Shown here piece by piece: positions 59,853 through 64,000 of a stretch of DNA of 64,000 nt (its first letter is position 1; every line of letters begins with the position of its first letter). Below the pieces are notes generated by a model that was not told where the DNA came from, did no database searches, and was given only the letters and a program-made list of their open reading frames with translations. The position numbers were made by a program, and so were the translations under genes. The DNA is from Paenibacillus sp. Root444D2 (GTDB taxonomy: Bacteria; Bacillota; Bacilli; Paenibacillales; NBRC-103111), in the NCBI RefSeq assembly GCF_001426375.1, contig NZ_LMEO01000006.1, positions 88,538 to 152,537 of the forward strand, read 5' to 3'.

Positions 59853-59882
59853 TTGACTGAAATGGCAAGGTCATCCTATAAT
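59853..59882 (+). promoter_or_regulatory. Sigma-A promoter of the PucR-type gene
   Basis: TTGACT, 18-base spacer, TATAAT; about 30 bases before the start codon. Confidence 0.75.
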
Positions 59883-59911
59883 CATTTAAAAGGCACAAAG
59901 GGGGAAGCACC

Positions 59912-61507
59912 ATGCATCTTACCATTCGTGAGGCATTATCCATATATCCTTTAACGGAAGCGAAGCTAGTAGCAGGCAAGCAAGGTGATTCCCGCATCGT
60001 CAAATCAGTCAATGTGATGGACGCTCCTGATATTGCGGATTGGACGAAATCAGGTGAGATGCTCTTCACCACTGCTTTCGCGATGAAGGATAGTCCGCAA
60101 GAAACGGTTAATCTACTTCGTAAATTAAATGATCGCGGAGCTGCGGGATTAGGGATCAAGCTGGGGCGTTTTTGGTCGGAGCTGCCGCAGATTGTGGCAG
60201 ATGAAGCAGATCGGCTGCATTTTCCGATTATCGAGATGCCTTTTCAATTTACATTCTCTGATCAAATGAATGCCTTGTTTAACGCAGAATACCGCCGCAA
60301 CACGCAGCTGCTGCAATCTGTTCTTGAGAAACAGAAGAAGCTGATGCAATTCGGATTGAAACAGGATAATATGCTTTCCATGTTCCAATTAATCAGTGAT
60401 ATTCTTGGTTATCCTATGGCGGTAGTGGGAGCTAGAGGACAAATTTTATATAACACAAGCGCATGGAGTCCTGATCAACTCTCCCAGAATTGGCCGTGGA
60501 AACGGAAATCAGGATGGGTATACGCAGGTAAAGAGCGTGCTTATCGTGTAGGGCTGCATCAGCAGGACGATGAGCCTCTTGGACATTTGTTGATTATACC
60601 GGATGCGGTTCTACTCGCAAACGTAGAGGAAGGCTTATTCCAGCAAGCTGCGGATATCCTGACCTTCCATATGTGTTATACATTCCGATCGCATGTGGAA
60701 GCATCCGCACAGCGCGATTTACAAAACAATCTCTTGCGCTACTTAGAAAAAGGAACATCTCTAGAGGAGTTCCTTGAACAAGCGGAAGCTAGAGGTTTAT
60801 CGATCTTTACCGGAGCTTATCAATGTGTGATTAGCAAAAATAAGCCGGAAAACCTGGAGGAGCAGCCCCAAGTTAAGCTCAAAAACCTAAAACAATATAT
60901 GGAATCACACCCGAAATCAAGCAGTTTGACCGGGCACCATTTTGTGTTCAAGGATATGATGTTTTCGATCTATTCGACGAATCAAGTAGACGGGTTTCCA
61001 GAAGAAGAGCTGTCACAGCTTCTGACAAAGTACGCAAGCGATTCAGGATGCATCGAAGAAGCCGGAGAAATAACTTTCTATTCAAGCTCCATGAAATTAA
61101 AGCCAACAGCGTTAAGGGAAGCCTATATGGAATGTTTGGAGACACAGCGTATGGCGTCCAAGCTTGGACTGCCGGATCGAGTGCTTCATTATGAAACCAT
61201 CGAATTCGCACATCTCTTCCAGAACGTTTCTTCTACTATGATGGAAGATTACTGTGCCAAAATTCTACGTCCTTTACTTGAAAAAGATGCCGAGTACTCG
61301 CAAGAAATGATTCGCACTTTAGAGGTGTTCATTCGTAATGATGGTCAAGTAAGCGAGGCGGCAAAGCAATTATTTATTCATAGGAATACAGTGACGTATC
61401 GCTTGGAGAAGATTAGTGATCTCCTACAGGTTGATTTCAAAAAAGTAAACGATCTATTAAAATTGAAGGCCGTATTCTTGTTCCGCCAATTTTTACATGT
61501 TAGATAG
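59912..61507 (+). CDS. PucR family transcriptional regulator
   Basis: 531 aa. The N-terminal PucR domain (about 1-125) starts LTIREALSIYPLTEAKLVAGK and contains VNVMDAPDIADW. The middle (about 140-400) is a sensor plus CdaR GGDEF-like domain. The C-terminal HTH_30 (about 465-525) reads DGQVSEAAKQLFIHRNTVTY then RLEKISDLLQVD. PucR proteins control purine and other nitrogen or carbon catabolism. It lies beside the fad operon but the target is not shown. Start follows AAAGGGGGAAGCACC. Confidence 0.88.
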   Translation: MHLTIREALSIYPLTEAKLVAGKQGDSRIVKSVNVMDAPDIADWTKSGEMLFTTAFAMKDSPQETVNLLRKLNDRGAAGLGIKLGRFWSELPQIVADEADRLHFPIIEMPFQFTFSDQMNALFNAEYRRNTQLLQSVLEKQKKLMQFGLKQDNMLSMFQLISDILGYPMAVVGARGQILYNTSAWSPDQLSQNWPWKRKSGWVYAGKERAYRVGLHQQDDEPLGHLLIIPDAVLLANVEEGLFQQAADILTFHMCYTFRSHVEASAQRDLQNNLLRYLEKGTSLEEFLEQAEARGLSIFTGAYQCVISKNKPENLEEQPQVKLKNLKQYMESHPKSSSLTGHHFVFKDMMFSIYSTNQVDGFPEEELSQLLTKYASDSGCIEEAGEITFYSSSMKLKPTALREAYMECLETQRMASKLGLPDRVLHYETIEFAHLFQNVSSTMMEDYCAKILRPLLEKDAEYSQEMIRTLEVFIRNDGQVSEAAKQLFIHRNTVTYRLEKISDLLQVDFKKVNDLLKLKAVFLFRQFLHVR

Positions 61508-61515
61508 TAAACATA

Positions 61516-61550
61516 AAACCCTGAGACGCTTTAGGCGCTCAGGGTTTTTG
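61516..61550. terminator. Bidirectional intrinsic terminator
   Basis: AAAACCCTGAG pairs with CTCAGGGTTTTT, between convergent genes. Confidence 0.9.
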
Positions 61551-62408
61551 CTTTTCCAAAGTAATTACGGTAATCTCCGGCCTGCACATTAGGCGAAAGG
61601 GGAGTGTCGTTGTTCCAATGCCGCGATTGACGTAAACAAGCATTTTCGAATTAGGCACTTCGCTAAGCCCTATAACATAATTTCTACCGCGCGGTGGTGT
61701 GATGACAGCTCCAACCCCCGGTAACCTTATCTGACCGCCATGGGTGTGGCCGGATAGTTGCAAATCGATGGCTTGTTCAGTTACCTTATCCGCGAAATCA
61801 GGGCAGTGGGATAGCAGCAAGGTAAATATTTGGGCATTGGCCCCGCGTAAGGTTTTCGCAATATCCGGCTTACCCGTCAGCATATCCTCAACGCCAGCTA
61901 TCTGAATGGTTTGTCCTTTATAGGTGATCGTCTGAAAAGCGTTAACGAGAGACTGAAAGCCTCCGTTATGCAGGATCGGGAGGGTGTAGTTGTACCCAAT
62001 CCACTTATCATGGTTGCCAAGTACAGCCCATTTTCCCAAAGGCGCCTCTAAGCTGCCCAGTAATTGACTGGTTAGATCTGGATCTTCACTAATGTTGGCG
62101 TCAAATAAATCGCCGGTAAAAGTTAGCATGTCCGCTTTTTCTTTCTGAATCAGCTTCACGACACGTTCTAAATCTTGAAGGTCGAAGTGATGGCCAATAT
62201 GGATATCGCTGAATTGTAAAAGTTTAATACCATGGAAGGCATTAGGGAGTCGCTCGAAAGGCAGCGTTATTCTCGTAATCTCGACCCATTTGGGTTCCAA
62301 GAAACTAGCATAACTGCCAAGTAAACCTCCGGAAGCGATGAAAGAGCCTGCAAGCACAGTACCTTTCTTGAGAAAAGAGCGTCTTGAGATCGGGGGTGGT
62401 GATTGCAT
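61539..62408 (-). CDS. Tat-exported metallophosphoesterase, YkuE-like
   Basis: 289 aa. The N-terminus ISRRSFLKKGTVLAGSFIAS is a twin-arginine signal followed by a hydrophobic helix. The calcineurin-like metal motifs are complete: LQFSDIHIGH (Asp/His), FTGDLFD, VLGNHDKW (GNHD), LLSHCPDF and LSGHTHGGQ. It should act outside the cytoplasmic membrane as a phosphodiesterase or phosphatase. In B. subtilis YkuE is Tat-exported to the cell wall. Its substrate is unknown. Start follows CAGGAGGAACAT. Confidence 0.9.
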   Translation of the reverse strand: MQSPPPISRRSFLKKGTVLAGSFIASGGLLGSYASFLEPKWVEITRITLPFERLPNAFHGIKLLQFSDIHIGHHFDLQDLERVVKLIQKEKADMLTFTGDLFDANISEDPDLTSQLLGSLEAPLGKWAVLGNHDKWIGYNYTLPILHNGGFQSLVNAFQTITYKGQTIQIAGVEDMLTGKPDIAKTLRGANAQIFTLLLSHCPDFADKVTEQAIDLQLSGHTHGGQIRLPGVGAVITPPRGRNYVIGLSEVPNSKMLVYVNRGIGTTTLPFRLMCRPEITVITLEKQKP

Positions 62409-62558
62409 ATGTTCCTCCTGTTCTTCCCTAGGAATATTTACAATTTTATTATACCAGTTAGATAGAGGGGGTTGCGAGTTGTGTGATTTATGTGATTTGC
62501 ATATGCTGGTAGCTTACTTTATAATTATTATTAATTAGATAGGAAGGGAGATATTCAT

Positions 62559-62900
62559 ATGTCAGCATGGAAAGAATTAACTACAGTAGAAGAGTGGCAG
62601 GAAGTACTGAATCGCTCCTCCGAGAAACCCGCTGTCGTTCTTAAGCACAGCACAACATGTCCAGTAAGTGCAAGCGCACTTGATGAATATGAGGAATATC
62701 TGTCCGGTAAACCAAATGCGGATGTGGATTATTTCTTAGTGAAAGTTATCGAATCGCGTCCAGTGTCAAATCAAATTGCAGAGGATCTAGGTATCAAGCA
62801 CGCGTCCCCGCAAATCCTTTATTTTAAAGATAAAGAATCTATCTGGAACACGTCTCACTGGTCCGTTACAAACAAACATATCACAGCTGTTTTAGATTAA
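62559..62900 (+). CDS. ytxJ: Bacillithiol-linked redox protein YtxJ
   Basis: 113 aa with a thioredoxin-like fold and a single Cys in KHSTTCPVSASA (about residue 31-42), followed by FLVKVIESRPVSNQIAEDLG (about 64-83) and HASPQILYFKD (cis-Pro region). The monothiol site fits the YtxJ family, thought to reduce bacillithiol mixed disulfides (bacilliredoxin C). Start follows AGGAAGGGAGATATTCAT. Its presence suggests the organism makes bacillithiol. Confidence 0.9.
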   Translation: MSAWKELTTVEEWQEVLNRSSEKPAVVLKHSTTCPVSASALDEYEEYLSGKPNADVDYFLVKVIESRPVSNQIAEDLGIKHASPQILYFKDKESIWNTSHWSVTNKHITAVLD

Positions 62901-62916
62901 TCCTATAATCCTATCC

Positions 62917-62972
62917 AAAGAAGCCCTTGGTTACTGCCTATTTTCATATAGGTGACCTAAGGGTTTCTTTTT
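62917..62972 (+). terminator. Intrinsic terminator
   Basis: AAAGAAGCCCTTGG pairs with CCTAAGGGTTTCTTT, with an inner CCTAT..ATAGG stem and a T run. Confidence 0.85.
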
Positions 62973-63100
62973 ATAATTTACATGTTGTATATATTTTACA
63001 ATTAATTGAACAAAGTTTAAAAAAGATTGGCAAGCTGTTCTTCCTCCTATATACTTATTTGGCAACTATAAGATATCAACCTCTCAAGGAGTTTCACATC

Positions 63101-63982
63101 ATGAATGCGATGAATAAAACGAAAGTACCTATCTCCATGTTTCTTTTAATCGGCATTATTGCCATTTCATTCTCAGCGATTTTTGTTCGGTGGTCGAATG
63201 CGCCTGCTTCTGTCATCGCGATGTATAGGCTTCTCATGACGAATGCCTTGATGCTGCCTTTTCTGTGGAATTATAGGAAAGAGATTGCTAGAATTCGACT
63301 AAGAGATTGGCTGAGAACAGCCATATCCGGTGTTTCGCTTGGTTTGCATTTCTTATTTTGGATGGATTCCCTTCATTTTACAACAGTGGCGAGTTCGACG
63401 GCTATTTTAACGTTAGAACCCATTTTTGTGCTGCTCGGGGCGTTTCTACTTTATGGACATCGGACTAGTCGAGCGGCCTTGATCGCCATGTGTATGGCTA
63501 TTGTGGGTGCGATTTGTATCGGATGGGGAGATTTCCGATTTTCCGGTAACGCGCTTAAAGGAGATTTGTTATCACTGATCGGTACGCTTGCTGTAGCCTT
63601 ACATATGCTCTTAGGCAAAAGCTTAAGAGAACATATATCTGCCTTTGTTTATAGTTTTTTCGTGTTCTTGTTTGCAGGGCTGGTACTTGCAGTCACCAAT
63701 ATGTTCACCGGTGTGTCCTTTACTGCTTACCCAGCGAAAGAGTGGGGGATATTCTTGCTTTTGGCCATTGTTCCTACGGTATTTGGTCATTATGTATTTA
63801 ATTGGCTGCTTAAATATATGAAGGCTTCATCCGTTTCAATGACTGTTTTAGGGGAACCGCTAGGTGCCACTTTATTAGCTTATTTCTTGCTCGGAGAAAC
63901 GATCACAACCATTCAATTGCTAGCTGGTTGTTTGCTGTTAGTAGGCGTGGGCATGTTTTTACGCAGTAATGAAAAGCAGTAA
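63101..63982 (+). CDS. EamA/DMT family transporter
   Basis: ATG 63101 follows CAAGGAGTTTCACATC; the frame is open to 62927 but overlaps the terminator. 293 aa with ten hydrophobic segments in two EamA repeats: the first begins FLLIGIIAISFSAIFVRWS, the second LKGDLLSLIGTLAVALHMLL, and the end is GCLLLVGVGMFL. DMT transporters export or import small metabolites. No neighbour suggests a substrate. The gene ends 18 bases before the end of the window. Confidence 0.88.
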   Translation: MNAMNKTKVPISMFLLIGIIAISFSAIFVRWSNAPASVIAMYRLLMTNALMLPFLWNYRKEIARIRLRDWLRTAISGVSLGLHFLFWMDSLHFTTVASSTAILTLEPIFVLLGAFLLYGHRTSRAALIAMCMAIVGAICIGWGDFRFSGNALKGDLLSLIGTLAVALHMLLGKSLREHISAFVYSFFVFLFAGLVLAVTNMFTGVSFTAYPAKEWGIFLLLAIVPTVFGHYVFNWLLKYMKASSVSMTVLGEPLGATLLAYFLLGETITTIQLLAGCLLLVGVGMFLRSNEKQ

Positions 63983-64000
63983 TTTTTTTTTGTGATTTAT

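Overview
The window looks like a chromosome segment of a Paenibacillus-type Firmicute. The signs are strong AGGAGG-type ribosome binding sites, GTG and TTG starts, and Bacillus-type gene sets: KapB, a YhcN/YlaJ lipoprotein, YtxJ, YojN/YojO, YkpA/YfmM/YfmR ABC-F proteins, and a FadR-EtfBA / FadNAE fatty acid regulon with a Bacillus-type FadR box. No rRNA, tRNA, CRISPR array, insertion sequence or prophage was seen.

Layout. 1-9.9 kb: a Gram-positive Tad/Flp pilus locus, read left to right: TadZ/CpaE-like (cut by the window edge), CpaF ATPase, TadB, TadC, Flp1 pilin, a TadE-like pseudopilin, a 763-aa TadG-like coiled-coil protein, a second TadE-like pseudopilin, a prepilin peptidase and a DUF6382-FHA membrane protein. 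10-17.3 kb: three ABC-F ATPases (YfmM-, YfmR- and YkpA-like), with a Dabb protein and an M42 peptidase between them. Two inverted arrays of one hairpin repeat family flank the peptidase-YfmR pair. 17.3-28.9 kb: housekeeping and small conserved genes (KapB, thioredoxin-like, Gfo/Idh/MocA oxidoreductase, TRIC channel, YhcN/YlaJ lipoprotein, MoxR-VWA pair, PurT, acyl-CoA thioesterase, DinB). 29-32.5 kb: an AT-rich accessory patch with two frameshifted genes (methyltransferase, TIM-barrel isomerase) around Nudix, TIMP-like and GNAT genes. 32.6-33.4 kb: an AIM24-like gene.

33.5-42.9 kb: a sulfur block made of two divergent operons. The leftward one is a sulfate importer (cysT-cysW-cysA-sbp). The rightward one encodes an SsuC/SsuB-type ABC transporter, an AprA/fumarate-reductase-like flavoprotein, a two-cluster ferredoxin, a substrate-binding lipoprotein and a DUF4395 membrane protein. 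It is preceded by a promoter and a leader that can fold either as an upstream hairpin or as an intrinsic terminator. Uptake and redox genes in one unit suggest import of an organosulfur or sulfur oxyanion followed by a reduction; the substrate is not known. I regard this as the most interesting undescribed system here.

43-46.5 kb: two alpha/beta hydrolases, YezD, a SnoaL-like protein and a DUF418-type gene with an internal deletion. 46.5-59.7 kb: fatty acid beta-oxidation. fadR-etfB-etfA reads left, with a FadR operator just after its promoter. fadF-fadN-fadA-fadE-lcfA-paaI reads right. The acyl-CoA ligase activates fatty acids, FadE, FadN and FadA carry out the cycle, EtfAB takes electrons from FadE, and FadF probably passes them to the membrane quinone pool. 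The about 880-bp gap between the two units holds a 115-bp tandem repeat. 59.9-64 kb: a PucR regulator, a Tat-exported metallophosphoesterase, YtxJ and an EamA transporter.

Repeats are a second theme. At least four non-coding repeat families occur, two of which keep hairpin pairing while the arm sequence changes. GC content also changes sharply inside some genes (YfmR, the VWA protein, FadA).
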